DNA of 64,000 nucleotides from Diadophis punctatus similis. Taxonomy: Eukaryota > Chordata > Lepidosauria > Squamata > Dipsadidae. Below the pieces are notes generated by a model. It searched no databases. It worked only from the letters and a program-made list of their open reading frames with translations, and had not been told where the DNA came from. A program made the translations under genes and the position numbers. Position 1 is the stretch's first letter. Each line of letters begins with the position of its first letter. This document shows, in pieces, positions 1 to 12,694 of the stretch. The stretch lies in the NCBI GenBank assembly GCA_023053685.1, contig JALIGW010000002.1, positions 40,872,720 through 40,936,719 on the forward strand. The letters run 5' to 3'.

Positions 1-117
1 CATGGCTCTTGCTGCAGGCGGGGTGATTGAGACTGTTGCTTGTGTTGTTGTTTTTATTCTTTTAATTGCTGTTTTATTGTTGTTTTTTATTATGCTATAG
101 CTGTTCTTGTACATGTT

Positions 118-190
118 GTACACCGCCCTGAGTCCCCAGGGAGTAAGGTGGCATATAAGAACCGCCAAATAAATAAATAAATAAATAATA
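118..190 (+). repeat. L2-like LINE 3' end with TAAA tail
   Basis: The segment reads as a 'ccgccctgagtccccaggga...gcatataag' end followed by AAATA repeats. The same motif recurs at 43.5 kb (plus) and, in minus orientation, at 28.3 and 32.7 kb. It resembles the 3' end of squamate L2-type LINEs. The assignment is from memory of the consensus. Confidence 0.55.
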
Positions 191-740
191 CTGTACTTTA
201 TCCTGAATTGGCAGAAAGAGAAGCAAAGGCCAAATCAAGGAATAAAAGAATATGTTGCCAGTTACATTAGCATCAGTAATAATGCAGACACATATCTCAA
301 ATTGAGCCTGGCCAATGTTCAGCATTTTGCTTTTTGGTCCACAGGAAAGAATAATAACCTAGACAAAGTGTGATGGAAATCAACCTTTGAAAAGGCTTCT
401 TGGGAGTTTGAGTTTGTAATGTTCATTTGTTTTTAGATTGCAGTTCTTTCCTTTTTTCCTCTGGGACTTTCATATTTTATGGAGAAAAGAAATGCATCAT
501 TTCCAGTCATTTCCATTTTTATATGCACTTTCTGTCAGCCATTCTCACTCATAGTTTGAGAATGGAGAACAGTGCTGCAGTGACTTCCAGTACCTTACAA
601 AAATGGCTGATCATGTATTTAAAAATTATCTTCAAATAAAACTTATTGAAAAGATTTCACTATATTGTCATATGAAATATATTACTTTTTAAACTGGAGT
701 TGGCAATATCGTATAGATAGGGGCATATATGTTCCCTGGT
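191..740. other. unclassified sequence, no gene seen
   Basis: AT-rich DNA with only short chance open frames. I recognise no repeat, RNA or coding signal. Confidence 0.5.
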
Positions 741-865
741 TTTAACATTTAACAGATTAACAGAGTTGGAAGGGACCTTGCAGGTCATCTAGTCCAAGCC
801 CCTGCTGAAGCAGGAGACCCTTACATCTGCTTCTACCTAGGATCAAACTCACAACCTCCTGATTG
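741..865 (-). mobile_element. CR1-like LINE 3' end fragment
   Basis: It contains the complement of the CR1 3' block (GGTTGGACTAGA-type followed by CAAGGTCCCTTCCAACTCTG), here written 'cagagttggaagggacct'. The same block lies in plus orientation at 2.8, 7.0 and 62.2 kb. The part after 810 is less certain and may belong to a related 3' UTR variant. Confidence 0.6.
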
Positions 866-1040
866 TTTTGCCCAGTTGCTCTTGCAATGACTCTTCTTTC
901 AATGGTTGTCCTTTAAATTCTAGGCTGGGTCCCAGTGAATAAGAAGTGGTGTTGAACTTCAGGAATTAGTGTGCAGGAGAAACACTGTACACCAAATTTC
1001 TAAAAGGCAATGGTATGGGTGAAGAGTGAGAAAGGAAGAA

Positions 1041-1423
1041 ATACAGATAGTCCTTAACTTAAAACAGTTAAGTTAGTGACCATTCAAAGTTACAACATCG
1101 CTGAAAAAAGTGACTTATGACTGTTTTTCATACTTACAACTGTTGTAGTAGCGCCATGGTCATGTGATCAAAATTCCAATGCTTGGCAACTGACTCATAT
1201 TTATAATGATTGCATATCCCATGGTCATGTGAACACCTTTTGTGACCTTCTGACAAGCAAAGTCTATGGGGAAGCCAGATTCACTTAACAGCCATATTAC
1301 TACCTTAACAACTGCAGTGATTCACTTAACAACTGTGACAAGAAAGGTCGTAAAATGGGGCAAAACTCACTTTACAAATGTCTCATTTAACAACAGAAAT
1401 TTTGGACTCAATTGCAATTGAAA
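1041..1423 (+). mobile_element. MITE of the ACAGGTAGTCCTC family, 3' end truncated
   Basis: It starts with 'acagatagtccttaactta' and carries the internal words 'catggtcatgtgatc', 'gcttggcaactg' and 'cacttaacaactgtgacaag'. Related copies lie at 1837-2196, 32181-32610 and 45281-45620. The expected right terminus is missing, and the minus-strand SINE at 1424 sits where it should be. Confidence 0.55.
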
Positions 1424-1675
1424 AAGCAATAGCAATAGCACTTAGACTTATTTACTGCTTCACAGTGCTTTACAGCCCTCTCTAAATGGTTTACAGAGTC
1501 AGTATATTGCCCCCAAGAATCTGGGTCCTCATTTTACTGACCTCGGAAGGATGGAACACTGAGTCAACTTTGAGCCTGGTGAGATTTGGTCTGCCAAATT
1601 GCAGGCAGCCGGCAGTCAGCAGAAATAGCCTGCAGTACTGCATTCTAACCACTGCGCCACCACAGCTCTTATAAA
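1424..1675 (-). mobile_element. tRNA-derived SINE
   Basis: On the minus strand it begins with a tRNA-like head (GGTGGCGCAGTGGTTAGAAT, box A-like) and then runs through the AAAATGAGGACCCAGATT block to a tail ending GTGCTATTGCTATTGC. It is the same family as the copies at 21.0, 26.6 and 61.3 kb. The box B region is decayed. Confidence 0.8.
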
Positions 1676-1836
1676 ATGACTGAATAAAAGTGTTCTTTGT
1701 TAAATACAAAAGAAACCTGAGTATGGCAGAAGAAATATGATAATTAGCTAAATGCAGTGAGAATCATTACTTAAGACGTTGTATTGTAAATGAAATAATA
1801 TCAAAAATGAATGGCAATGAATTGAACATTGTATAC

Positions 1837-2196
1837 AGACAGTCCTCAATGTATGACTTAACAACTGTTTGAAGTTAGTTGAAGACTCGAAAAAAGTTAA
1901 TTATGACACATCCTTGAAGTTGCTATTGTTACACATATGTGATCGCATTTTGGGTGCTAGGCAACTGGCTCATGTTTACAACCAGTTGCAGTGTCCCACA
2001 GTCACATGATTGATTTTGCAATGCTTTTTGCCATTTTCTGGATAAGCTGGATTCAGACTTATGTGATTCATGTAATGACCATTACCAAAACAGTTGTAAA
2101 ATTGAGTCTGATCACATGGTAATTTGACTTTCAGCTGCAACAACTCACAACCAATATTCTGGGTTCAATTGTAAATTGAGGATTATCTATATAAAT
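1837..2196 (+). mobile_element. MITE of the ACAGGTAGTCCTC family
   Basis: The left end 'acagacagtcctcaatg' is inverted in the right end 'attgaggattatctata'. The interior shares 'gtgctaggcaactggctcat' with the other copies. The copy is heavily diverged, so it is old. Confidence 0.55.
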
Positions 2197-2399
2197 TAAG
2201 TGATTGGTTAGGAGATATGTTGAGTTGATATGCATTATATAGAGAAAATGAATGGAGACTGATTTCAAAATAAATACATGAAGATGAGATGGGGAAAATT
2301 TAAGAAAAAGGTGATTGGCTAGAGTGGATGCGATTCCCCAAAAGGTAAAGGTAAGAAATTCAAAGAACTAAAAGCATTGTTGGAAGTGGTTTATGGTCA

Positions 2400-2880
2400 T
2401 GGCTACAATGTAAAAGGGACGTTGAGACTCTGGAAAGAGTGCAGAGAAGAGCAACAAAGATGATTAGGGGACTGGAGGCTAAAACATATGAAGAACGGTT
2501 GCAGGAACTGGGTATGTCTAGTTTAAGGAAAAGAAGGACCAGGGGAGACATGATAGCAGTGTTCCAATATCTCAAGGGTTGCCACAAAGAAGAGGGAGTC
2601 AAACTATTCTCCAAAGCACCTGAGGGTAGAACAAGAAGCAATGGGTGGAAACTAAACAAGGAGAGAAGTAACTTAGAACTAAGGAGAAATTTCCTGACAG
2701 AACAATTAATCAGTGCAACAACTTTGCCTCCAGAAGTTGTGAATGCTCCAACACTGTAAGTTTTTAAGAAGATGTTGGATAACCATTTGTCTGAAGTGGT
2801 GTAGGGTTTCCTGCCTAAGCGGGTTGGACTAGAAGACCTCCAAGGTCCCTTCCAACTCTGTTGTTATTATTATTATGGTG
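2400..2880 (+). mobile_element. CR1 LINE 3' fragment (RT C-terminus plus 3' UTR)
   Basis: A plus frame from 2439 encodes the end of a CR1 reverse transcriptase, with [38 protein letters not shown] and a degraded RRNFL...LPPEVVNAPTL. After the coding end comes the standard 3' block with GGACTAGAAGACCTCCAAGG, then a (TTA)n tail. The copy is 5'-truncated and frameshifted near 2700-2760, so it cannot move. The copy at 61516-62240 aligns along its length. Confidence 0.9.
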
Positions 2881-2984
2881 GAAGTCAAGCTTGCAGAATC
2901 CAATCTGGGTCTCAGGATCAGACGTTTAGGCTTCCGAGCTTTAGGACTCATGCTGGAACCCATCCTCTGGGAAATTTTCTCTTC

Positions 2985-3130
2985 TAGAATCAGTATTCTG
3001 GTAGAGATAAATTCTGGTACCACACACTCTATACCACACATTCTGGTAGAGAGAATGTTTATTCTGATAGAGAGAAGTTTTGGTACCACACATTCTGTGC
3101 TACATATTCTAGTAGAGAGAAGTTCCCTGA
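2985..3130. repeat. short degenerate tandem repeat
   Basis: The words 'attctggtagagagaa' and 'tggtaccacacattct' alternate about four times with variation, giving a minisatellite-like block. I do not recognise a larger element around it. Confidence 0.55.
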
Positions 3131-3905
3131 GGATTAATGCTCAGCATGAATCTGAAAGCTTGGAAGGCTAAACCTCTAGTTCTGGTGACCAACCCAGATT
3201 GGATCCTGTAACAATATCCAGGGACATGTATATTTCCCTTCGTGAAATCAAGCTTATCCGTAGTGATAGAAAGACATGGAGAATAAATGTTGTTGGTGTA
3301 AACTATATTTAGTTATGTTTCCTTATTTAATCCCATATCCTTTACATTTTATTACTTTATTTTTTTAATATACCGTAGCTATTTCTTCCTCTTCATATAT
3401 GTTTGTACTATGAACATTCCATGTCCTGTTTTAAAATGAAAATATTTAATTCTTAAATTAAAAGAATGTTTTGCCTTCTTTGAATAGATGTATGCAAGGT
3501 GATCGACTCTTTTTGTTATAAGAAATCACTTTTAAATAGTGTAACCTTTAATTTAATGATGAGAGTGACAACTGCTGATGTCATTTGCTGTGAGAGACTC
3601 TGGGCAGAAGGAACTTGTACCTGTCACTTCTATCTTCTGCCCTCAGAATTGTATTTTTTTTTAAATAAAATCTAGGAAGAATTGTAATAGAAAGTGGGTC
3701 TTTCAAAGTTTGTTTTCCCTTATCCTGACACGCAGCTATTCTCCATCTGTTCAAAGTTAACCCTCGTTTCTTTTCAAATAACTAATTCTCAGAAATGAAG
3801 CATGGAGGGAGCCTTGAAGGCAAATTAAAATCCTCCAGCAGTTTCCTCATTTCTTCTGCTTGTGATATTATTCATCCATCAAAATATCTTTCTTAACAAT
3901 TTGTT
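3131..3905. other. unclassified sequence
   Basis: AT-rich DNA without a recognisable gene or repeat. The open frames are short and lack any family motif. Confidence 0.45.
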
Positions 3906-3906
3906 T

Positions 3907-3975
3907 AGAATAGAATAGAATAGAATTCTTTATCGGCCAAGTGTGATTGGACACACAAGGAATTTGTCTTTGGTT
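3907..3975 (-). repeat. AGAAT-tailed interspersed repeat fragment
   Basis: A short (AGAAT)n run is followed by 'ctttatcggccaagtgtgat' and 'acacacaaggaatttgtctt'. I recall this as a common interspersed segment in snake genomes. The family is unassigned. Confidence 0.4.
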
Positions 3976-4028
3976 TAAAGGAGGGGCTGGGAATTCTGAA
4001 ATAAGTGCAAGTGTGTGTGTGGGGGGGG

Positions 4029-4555
4029 CAGTGGTGGGTTCCTACCAGTGCGGTCCACTCTATAGCACCGGTAGCGGCCCACTGGTGACATCACAGTACC
4101 GGTGCGGTCGGTTGCCGGTGCCTGGGCGATGCCATTTTTTTTGAAAAAAAAAATTAATTATTTTTAAAAATATTCTTCTGCGCATGCCCAGAAGCCAAGC
4201 TTCCGGCACTGCGCATGTGCTGCCTTCATATGCCACAGTGAGTCCAAGCAGGGGAGGATGGCTGAGGGAGCGCGTGAGACGCTGAAAGAATGGGCGGCAG
4301 GACCTATCTCCATTCCCCTCCCTTCAGCAGTCCGAGAAGCCACTAATGTGCGGTGATGATCCTAGGTGTTTTTGCACGTTCGAGGCTTTTCGAGCTGCTG
4401 AGGGGAGGGGGAATGGGCGGCAGGACCTATCTCAGTTCCCCTCCCTTCAGCAGTCCGAGAAGCCATGCCCACCTGGTCACATGGCTGGCAAGCCACACCC
4501 ACAAAATAAGCCACGCCCACAGAGTTGTAGTAAAAAAATTTGGAACCCGCCCCTG
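4029..4555. mobile_element. hAT-like MITE, CAGNGGTGGGTT family (527 bp)
   Basis: It begins CAGTGGTGGGTTCC and ends GGAACCCGCCCCTG, near-perfect inverted termini. The interior has CTGCGCATGCCCAGAAG and GCACTGCGCATGTGCTG motifs shared with the copy at 55.1 kb. Flanks carry GTGTGGGG-like sequence on both sides, but the left flank is a long G run, so the 8-bp duplication cannot be fixed exactly. No transposase is encoded. Confidence 0.7.
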
Positions 4556-6885
4556 GTGTGGGGGGAAAGCATAGTGTATGTGGGATGTCCTAGTAATAAT
4601 TATCATGTCATAATTTCTAGCTTTTTATTTCTCACCGACTTTCTCGGATCTAACGTATCATTTTTTGTGACTTGTGCATGCTAAGCTTTCCAAGGAAGGG
4701 CACTTTATTCTTTGTTCTCCCAAGCTCAAGGCATCATTATTCTTTGTGTGGTTAAGTATGCACTCATTTCAAGCTGCTGACAACCAACATTTGAACGATA
4801 GCCGTAAAATGACATACTATAGTAACACCCAGGCCTTTAGAAGGTCATTGAACAGATATAATTTACATGTAGACACCCTCACTCAGTTTTTTCCCCCTCA
4901 CAGAGAGCCAGCACGCTATGGACAAAAATATGATAAAAAGCAACTTCATATATAATGGCATTATATATGCCATTATTATGACAAGATGCTGATTCCACAC
5001 ATGGCTTTCTAGTCTATAGGGATCTGGCAGTTTTTGCCTTCCATCTTACATTGTCAACTCGGACTAATTGAAATGTTTATGAAAAGCTGAAATATTGTGG
5101 CTTAACAGCCCAATAATTCTTTAATGAGCCCTCCTGTTTTATTAATAATATGATTTATAGAAATATTTAATCTCACTGATTTACTATTAGCACTAATGAG
5201 CCTAGTTATTAAGCACTTTATTTAGGAATGCCACGGAAATCAGGCCTGCAACCCATGCCACATTTAGTACGAAGTCATTAGTAGGAAGATGGAATTCATG
5301 CTTCAAGGAGCATGTTGTTTGCTTCTGCTAACATTCTGTTCATAATGGATGGAGATAAAAGTATCTGTCATCAATATATCCCAAAGAACTACGCCGAAGG
5401 CAATGTCACAGTTGACTTAGAGGCTGCTGAAGATTACGTAGAAGTAGGTTATATGGCTTAGCAATGTGAGCACTGCAGGGTTTTAGCATTATTCCATTCT
5501 GTCAAAGTTTCAGAGGCTATAAATAATACAATTGGATTCAATTATCATTCATACCTTTACATTATGTACAGACCTTTGTAAATTTCTGCAATATATAGAT
5601 TTTCATACATAACTTTCCTCAATATATTAAGTTTTATATTATCACTCCATGACATATACTTTTCTTATAGGTTAAGTTCCCACTCGGGCTGCACTTTTTG
5701 CACTCTATGTGCACCCTATATGTGTAAGTGCCATCATGAAATCTATTTCGGAATATTATGTCAATTCACTCTTAAAATAATTGTGACAGATTTCCCTGCT
5801 TCTTGCCAGTTGTATTTGCTCCTTTGTTCCCCCAAAGCTATCAGCACAAAATAGTTCACTTCCCTCCTACTTATTTTCATAAGATGTAGAACTAGCCATA
5901 ACGACATGCACAAAGAAAGTTCTTCCCTGTTTTTTCAACAAGGAAATACTTTGCTCTTTGCTGCCCTATTTTTGAGATCTCTATAAAGGGCAGCACTGAA
6001 ATTGAAAAGTGAGAGAGGGGAAGGACAGAGGAAGAGAAATAAAAAAATATGTTGAATAGGTCAGGAGGATGATTACAATAATCAGAGAGTAAAATATTCA
6101 ATGTATACGGTGGCTTTCTTTTTTAAAATTACATTTGTAGCTTTATTTATGAATACATTGGTAAAAGGATAAAGGAAGTAGAATGAAATTCTTCACCTAA
6201 TTTCAAAGCAATTGTGCATTGTGCTTTGAAAACTATAGAATTCACACACTGTTAGTTGTGAAAATTGATGTATAGCCCTCCCTTTCAGAACCTCTTTCCT
6301 TCTGGAGGTGTTAGATTACATTTTGTTTTTACTAGTTAGGAATTCTGAGCTGTTTCAGATTGAGAAAGCTTTTTTTGGCCTTTGCTTGCTGTTCTTTACA
6401 CAACGATCTGTTGGATGAATCCAAATTGAGAAGGCTTGCAGGTTTTGATAGCATGTTCTCATGCTATTTTTAAATTGGAATGAAGCTTGCAAAAAAAAAT
6501 CTCTTTTTTTCAAAGTATATGCCAAGATTTTCAGAAACCCAGATGAAAATTGAACTCTAGAAGCCAGTCAATAAGATGTAGGTCATATAAATACTGTACA
6601 TAATGATTGACATAAATCTGAATTTTCTTTGATCAAAATATGAGGTGGAATTGAATGAGGATGCCAAAGATTAATGATGCATCTTTCCTGTGCCAGCCTT
6701 TGTACAAGAAACATCCTGCCACCTAAATTTAGGAATGCCCCAACTCAAGGGGCTCTAAGAAGGTTTCAGAAATGTTACTGTTTTGCAGCGTATTTCAGTG
6801 TTAATAATATAAGGGCTATGCGAGTTAGATTTGGTATGATTCTGTTTTAATGTTTTTTGTTCATTGTCAACTGCATTATGACTGT
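4556..6885. other. unclassified, largely repeat-free sequence
   Basis: About 2.3 kb with no recognised repeat and no coding motif. The 5.0-5.5 kb part is notable for lacking repeat signatures and for many TAAT cores. It could be unique or conserved noncoding DNA, which the sequence alone cannot show. Confidence 0.4.
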
Positions 6886-6934
6886 CTTGATGGAGCCAGC
6901 CTGTAAATCTTTATGTAAATAAATAAAATAAATG
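6886..6934 (+). repeat. L2-like LINE tail
   Basis: A 'gatggagccagcctgtaaat' stretch is followed by AAATAAATAAAATAAA. It looks like the last bases of an L2-type LINE and abuts the next CR1 fragment directly. Confidence 0.35.
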
Positions 6935-7113
6935 TTGGATACCATTTGTCTGAAGTAGTGTAGGGTTTCCAGCCTAAGCAGGGGGTTGGACTAGAAGACC
7001 TCCAAGGTCCCTTCCAACTCTGTTGTTGTTGTTGTTGTTGTTGTTGTTATTGCTGTTGTTGTCATTGTCATTGTTGTTGTTATTGTTATTATTATTATTA
7101 TTGTTGTTGTTGT
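6933..7113 (+). mobile_element. CR1 LINE 3' terminus with TTG/TTA microsatellite tail
   Basis: Only the last ~90 bp of CR1 are present, starting at 'atgttggataccatttgtct' and including GGACTAGAAGACCTCCAAGG. An imperfect (TTG)n/(TTA)n tract to 7113 follows. Severe 5' truncation is typical of CR1 insertion. Confidence 0.85.
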
Positions 7114-8709
7114 TGTATATTACACATTGCTATACATTTAAGTAGAGATTTAGCTGTGGCTCAATCTTGTATTAAGTTCAATTGTCAACATTAAGGCATA
7201 CAGCAGTAGCCTTAAATTGATTAAAATACTGTTTTGAACCTTTAATGATTATTTGACGAAAAACATCTATTTTTCACATGCCAGTAGAAATAGCCATAAA
7301 ACATGAATGAGACATTCAAAACATTCCATTCCAATATTTTCATTCTCCTTTCAAGAATGAAAAGTGGGGAGGAATTCAAGATTGATGAAGACCAGTCTAA
7401 TTCAAATGAGTACTTTTCTGAACTCCGTTTAAGAATTGAAGGCTAAATCAGGGATTTAAATTAAATTACAAAATTATGTTAATTATACAGTGCACTCCTG
7501 ACTTTCTCAATGTTATTTTTCAATATGCTCATGGAATCCCTATCTATATAGAGACTATTATACCTGGACTGATGAAAATATTTTTTCTCACACATTTCCA
7601 AAACCCAACCCTCCTGCAGAACTTTTTTAAAAAATGAAATAGATCGTGGGCCTCAATGGAGATTTTTTTAAAAAATAATTCACCTATTCAGGATTGAATG
7701 ACGATTCAGAAATTAAATCAGAAAAAAGCATACTGTAACAGACAAATGTTATTTGAATTAGAATGCTCAATCACACAAAATAAAGTATTTAGTTGTAGGT
7801 CAATTTTTCTGAACTGTATCCTCAAAATAATTTGAATCTAAGATTGTCCCAAATTCTCGTATACCTTGGCCAACATGGTCAAAATTCTACAATTGTAATC
7901 CACAGATTTAGAAGGTATTAGGTGGAAAGAAATTTCAATATTTTCTATGCCGCAAAACAAAAGATGAATATGAAATTGTAATAGTGCATTACATATATAC
8001 ACATTGTACAAAGATGCATTTGCAGTTTCCTTTTCTTTTTTGCTTAATCCAGAAAAAAAAACCCGTCATCTAAACAATAGATGAGATAAGTTTTTCAATC
8101 ATCTTCTCTAACACAATAGGGACAGAAAGGGAACATTTCCAGCAAATCATAATGTTTTTCTATTTGTAAAATATGTTTTATGAATTATGATTCTTTTTGC
8201 TATTTGTAGCCCAATTGACATGTAGCATTTTTTTTATTTGTGTGCAAAGTATTACACTATGTGTTTATGTTATTTCATTGTACTTCTTTTCTATTGTATT
8301 CTCAAAGGTTTATTTCTATTTGTTTTTCACAAAATTTGGAACTAGTCCAATAGCACTCTGCTGGGTTTTTTTTTCCTGCTAACCAACTATACTAATAAAT
8401 AAAATTACCAGAATAGATTTTGTGCAATATGGATTGTTTCGGAGAAATAAGTTTCAAATGAATGAAGAAAAAAATTACTTATGAGGTCTGGACACTAATA
8501 TTTATTTGCATTTAAACCTGCTTTTCTCCAAAAAGTATAGGCAGCAGAGAGCAATAAATTTGTAAAATGCATAAAATAAAATTAAAGCCAGCATTCCTTA
8601 CTATATTACAGATTATACAATAAAGATGATCAGAGTTATCAGATGACTTTTTGTATTACCAGTCTTCTGTAAAAAAAATGACTTTCTCCTATTTTCTGAT
8701 ATTCTAAAG
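7114..8709. other. unclassified sequence
   Basis: AT-rich DNA with poly-A and poly-T runs. Nothing recognisable as a gene, RNA or repeat family. Confidence 0.45.
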
Positions 8710-8845
8710 CAGTGTTTCCCAACCTTGGCAACTTGAAGATGTCTGGACTTCAACTCCCAGAATTCCCCAGCCAGCATTTGCTGGCTGGGGAATTCTGGGA
8801 GTTGAAGTCCAGACATCTTCAAGTTGCCAAGGTTGGGAAACACTG
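8710..8845. mobile_element. palindromic hAT MITE (CAGTGTTTCCCAACC), 136 bp
   Basis: The two halves are almost exact reverse complements around 'cagcatttgctg', so single strands would form a ~65-bp hairpin. Termini are CAGTGTTTCCCAACC and its complement. A perfect 8-bp target duplication TTCTAAAG flanks it (8702-8709 and 8846-8853), which fixes the boundaries and the hAT superfamily. A second copy is at 18717. Confidence 0.92.
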
Positions 8846-8853
8846 TTCTAAAG

Positions 8854-11235
8854 TATTGCTTGAAACTTATGGATAAGGCATAGATTTTTTTTAAAAGGAG
8901 AAATATATATTGAAGGACGGTGTTTTTTTATTATTAAAGTTTCCTCTAGAGATTGTCTCCTTTTTGTTTTATTAGGATTTGGCTTTGTAGCAAAAAAATA
9001 CTGAGGTCTTTACAAATATTGAGATTTCGGCACTGAAACAGAACTGTGCAGAAAATGGCATTCACTGATCTGTCTATAGGGATAAGAACTCTAACACATA
9101 AACATTTCAACACAAAAAGATTACTTACTTACTTATTTTTCACTCCAGAGATTTTTGTACTCAGAACGAGTTCATTTTCTCAGCAGGAAATGTGGCTTTC
9201 TGGCTTTCTACTTTCTTCACATCAGCTGTCCTCTTGAGATACGGTAATGACATCAGATATAAACTATGGTACTGCATCATAAACTATCACTACCATGACA
9301 GATAGAAATACCAGAGAACTTGCTGGTGGTAAATCTTGCTCAAGAAAAGCGTTCATTTTAATTGAAAGCTGTCTGTTTATCTTGAAGGAAGGTATTTTCT
9401 TTGCTATACTTCAAGAGATGACGATGATGTTTCCTTTCATCTCAAAAACAATCTCAACTTTTATGATGTACTTTTTATTTTCATGGTAGATTATGCCCAA
9501 TAATCACTTACAAACTCAACAAGACCCATTATATTCAGGCAACAGAGAATGTTGTATACATAAGAACAAAACTCATTATTCTGTCTAAATTAGATCATGA
9601 GGGTGATAGTTCCATAATTCTTTGATTAGAAAGCAGGCAACATATTAATTTGGTTCAAGTGTTATGCCTGCAGAGAGAATCCCAGCACATGTATAATCCC
9701 TAACCTACTCAAATCAGTCACAACTTTCCCATAGGAAAGTCTCAACTGATATTTACTTATGTTAATAAGCACTTTCTCGGCCCTGTAAAAAAAGGAATAT
9801 GTCATACCTTTGTGTACCTGGGCATTCAGTGGAATTGCACACAATCGCTAAGTCTCTGAACCAATACAGCCTTAATTGAGAGTACATCTTAGAGTACTGA
9901 GTTGGATTTATGTTTAAGTCAACAGGTATAGAGCTGCATGCCAAATAAACCTGAGTATTCTAACTTACAGTAAGAGCACTTTGAAGGCTTATAATATTGA
10001 AGCGCAAATATATGCCAGCATCTTATGGAATGAACTGACAGAAAATACATATGTGGAGAATCACTATAAATCACTATGTCTTGGGATTTCATCAATGCAC
10101 TTTATTTACAGGGTTTTTAAGTCTACAGCTATTTTAGTTTTATTTTCTGCTTTATTCTCCTCAGTCACTTTCAGTATGTTACTGTTACTGACATTATGTA
10201 CATGGATGCTTCATTGTGCTATTCCTTTTTTGGGGTAAGCAACATAATATAAAAAATGACAAAGACTTGCTATGATTAAATTCACCAAAATAATTTTCTT
10301 TTTAAAAATGTGAATACTATTAAAATATCTCTATAGAGGACATTTAAAATAATACAAAACAACAGCAGTGATAACATCTGCAACAACAATTGACCCTTAA
10401 CAAAAGTTTAACTAACATAAAATATTTAATTCATAAATGTTCTGTTGCCTAAAGTTCTTTCATAAACCATAATGTGCTCTAGATCAGCATAATAACACTC
10501 AGAGACAATTTTGATCATTGGTCACACTAATTGTAAATTTAAGATAAAATACTTCCTGTGGATCACTAGAAATCTCCTGAAGCTGCAGGAAACCCACAAG
10601 ATACATTCTAATCAGTCCTCCCTGTTTGCACAGGCTAGTAATTCTGGCAGGCTTCAAGGTGATCAGAAGACTATCTGTCCATGGGACATGACTCATTGAA
10701 ATGTCCTAAAAATTCAATAAATAATGTCCTGTCCTAATTTCCAACTAGTTCCCAGTTGTTTTTGTACTGGCTATTTTTAGATTATCCTTAATACATCAAT
10801 CTTCCAAACATAGTCCAGATGATGAGTTCCCCATCCTCTGAGTCTCTAAACTTGGTACTTTTTCCTTTATGGAGTCTCAGTCAGTCGTTTCAAGCAGAAG
10901 AGTCTAGGAAACCAATGCCAAGTATGTCAGTACTACTTCTATTGTAAAGCTATAGTAGCAGAAGCTTGCAAGTATAATGTGCTTATGCCTTCCTCCCTTG
11001 CTCTTTGTGTGAACTACAGAGAGGCTTTTCAAAAATGTTTGCTTGTGCAACGATGTTGGCCTGGCTCAGGGCCCTTCTTTATGATTGTTGCCTTATTACC
11101 AATTATTCCTTTTGTCCTTCAAGGCCACTCCTTCTTCCTCTATACCTCAGCAATACTTTTAAGCATACATCTTTCTTGTACTTCCATTGCACCTAAGTGA
11201 CTCATAAAATTTAATTAATTAATTAAGTTTGGAAC
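8854..11235. other. unclassified sequence
   Basis: No supported gene or RNA. Several 60-85 codon frames occur (for example near 9.98-10.24 kb), but they have low-complexity composition and no family motif. Confidence 0.45.
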
Positions 11236-11239
11236 CCCT

Positions 11240-11458
11240 GATAAACTCTCTTTTAACTTCCTTTTACGACCCTGTAATCCCTTAATTCGGGGTAGAGTCA
11301 GGGTGACTGGATGTAGCTGAGCATTTACTGGTCGAATGCCCTCATACCCCAGGAGAGAAACATCTGTTCCAAGAGAGAAATATCTGCCACTACCTAGGGT
11401 TGAACTCTTAACCTTCTGAGTGGGAAGTGAGTATCTTCACCACTAGGCCACCATGCCG
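11240..11458 (-). mobile_element. tRNA-derived SINE (second family)
   Basis: The minus strand starts GGCATGGTGGCCTAGTGGTG, a tRNA-like box A, and has a box B-like GAGTTCAACCCTAG about 45 bp on. The body then differs from the AAAATGAGGACC family. It ends near an AATTAATTAATT stretch. Confidence 0.65.
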
Positions 11459-12686
11459 TTTTGGAGACCCATGATATAGCCTATAAAACATAGTAAATTT
11501 ATCCAGAAGATTCATATGCAGCAAACGTATTAATTGTTTGTTTTAGTGACACAAAATTATATGATTTACTAGAGAACACTTTAATCTTCACTTAACTTCC
11601 TGATATTTTTCTGCATGAGATTTTAAGCATATACAGTAAACAATAACATGTTCATTTTGATTTGATTTATAATTTTAAGAGAAAGTCCATTGTGAGCATC
11701 TTCTCTTTTCCACTGGGACAGCTTTTTCCGCCTACTTCATAATATTAGATTTTGAATGTTATATTTGTTTGTTTTGCTTTAGGAGGATTTCCTTTGAGAA
11801 CAATTATATCTTTTCTAAGGTAGAATTTCCAGTATTGGATACAACGGTTTCAGTATAAAGAGCTCGGTATTCAACAATTCTGTTTCTTTAAATTCTCCTA
11901 AAATTCTGCTAAATGTTTAATTTACTGTTTTCTTTATTTTATGCCATTTCTTAAAAGGTCAAATATATTATACACTATATAAGAAGTATCTGCAGGAGAG
12001 GGGGGGGAGAATCAAATGTGGCAAAAAAAAAAGTCCAAAAAATGATAAAAAGTGCAATACTCAAGGCTTCTGATTAGATACTTTTCTTTGTCCCACACAA
12101 TTGTTCTGTTGCAGGATAACTGGCTACTTGTCCCTGCTATTTGCATAATTCTAAATAAAGTCAATATATGGCTATATGACTTGTCATTAGCATTCCAAGT
12201 ACCTATATTTACAAAAAAGTTTTGGATTAGTTGGATGCATGATTCTTTACCCTTTAGAAGATATTTTGTTTTCCAGTCAGATACACAGAAATATTACAAA
12301 TTCAACAGGATTTATTTGTTTATTACTAGCTGCGTTGTCTATGATTTCTTATCTGCAAATTGAGTCTGTAATTGGACACTGTCTGATAGGGCTGGTTATT
12401 TCTTTCTTTTTTCTTTTTTGTACAAAACAATCCAATAATTTACCTTATAATGCCACATGTGCATAATGAGCTGAATTAATCCTGTTTCGGGAAATTTCTC
12501 CTTAAATAACTCTATTGTCTTTTACTATAGTAGTATCTTCAAAAGCCTGAGAAGGCAAATCATTGTGAAAATGCTCTTTTAAATAAACTCAATTGGTACC
12601 AGCAAAATAGTTAAATAAAGGAGCATGGAAGCAAAGTGTGCTTCCACACTTTGGAAGTGTGGAAGCATTCTTCCAAAGCACACAAA
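11459..12686. other. unclassified sequence
   Basis: No gene or clear repeat. The 103-codon plus frame at 12052-12363 has no recognisable motif and an AT-rich codon mix, so I treat it as chance. Confidence 0.45.
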
Positions 12687-12694
12687 GTGTATAT

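Noticed and set aside
2439..2759. 106-codon frame as a host gene
   Set aside because: The protein is the C-terminus of a CR1 reverse transcriptase and aligns with the 62-kb copy.
12052..12363. 103-codon plus frame near 12.1 kb
   Set aside because: AT-rich composition, no domain, splice context or recognisable promoter. Consistent with chance.
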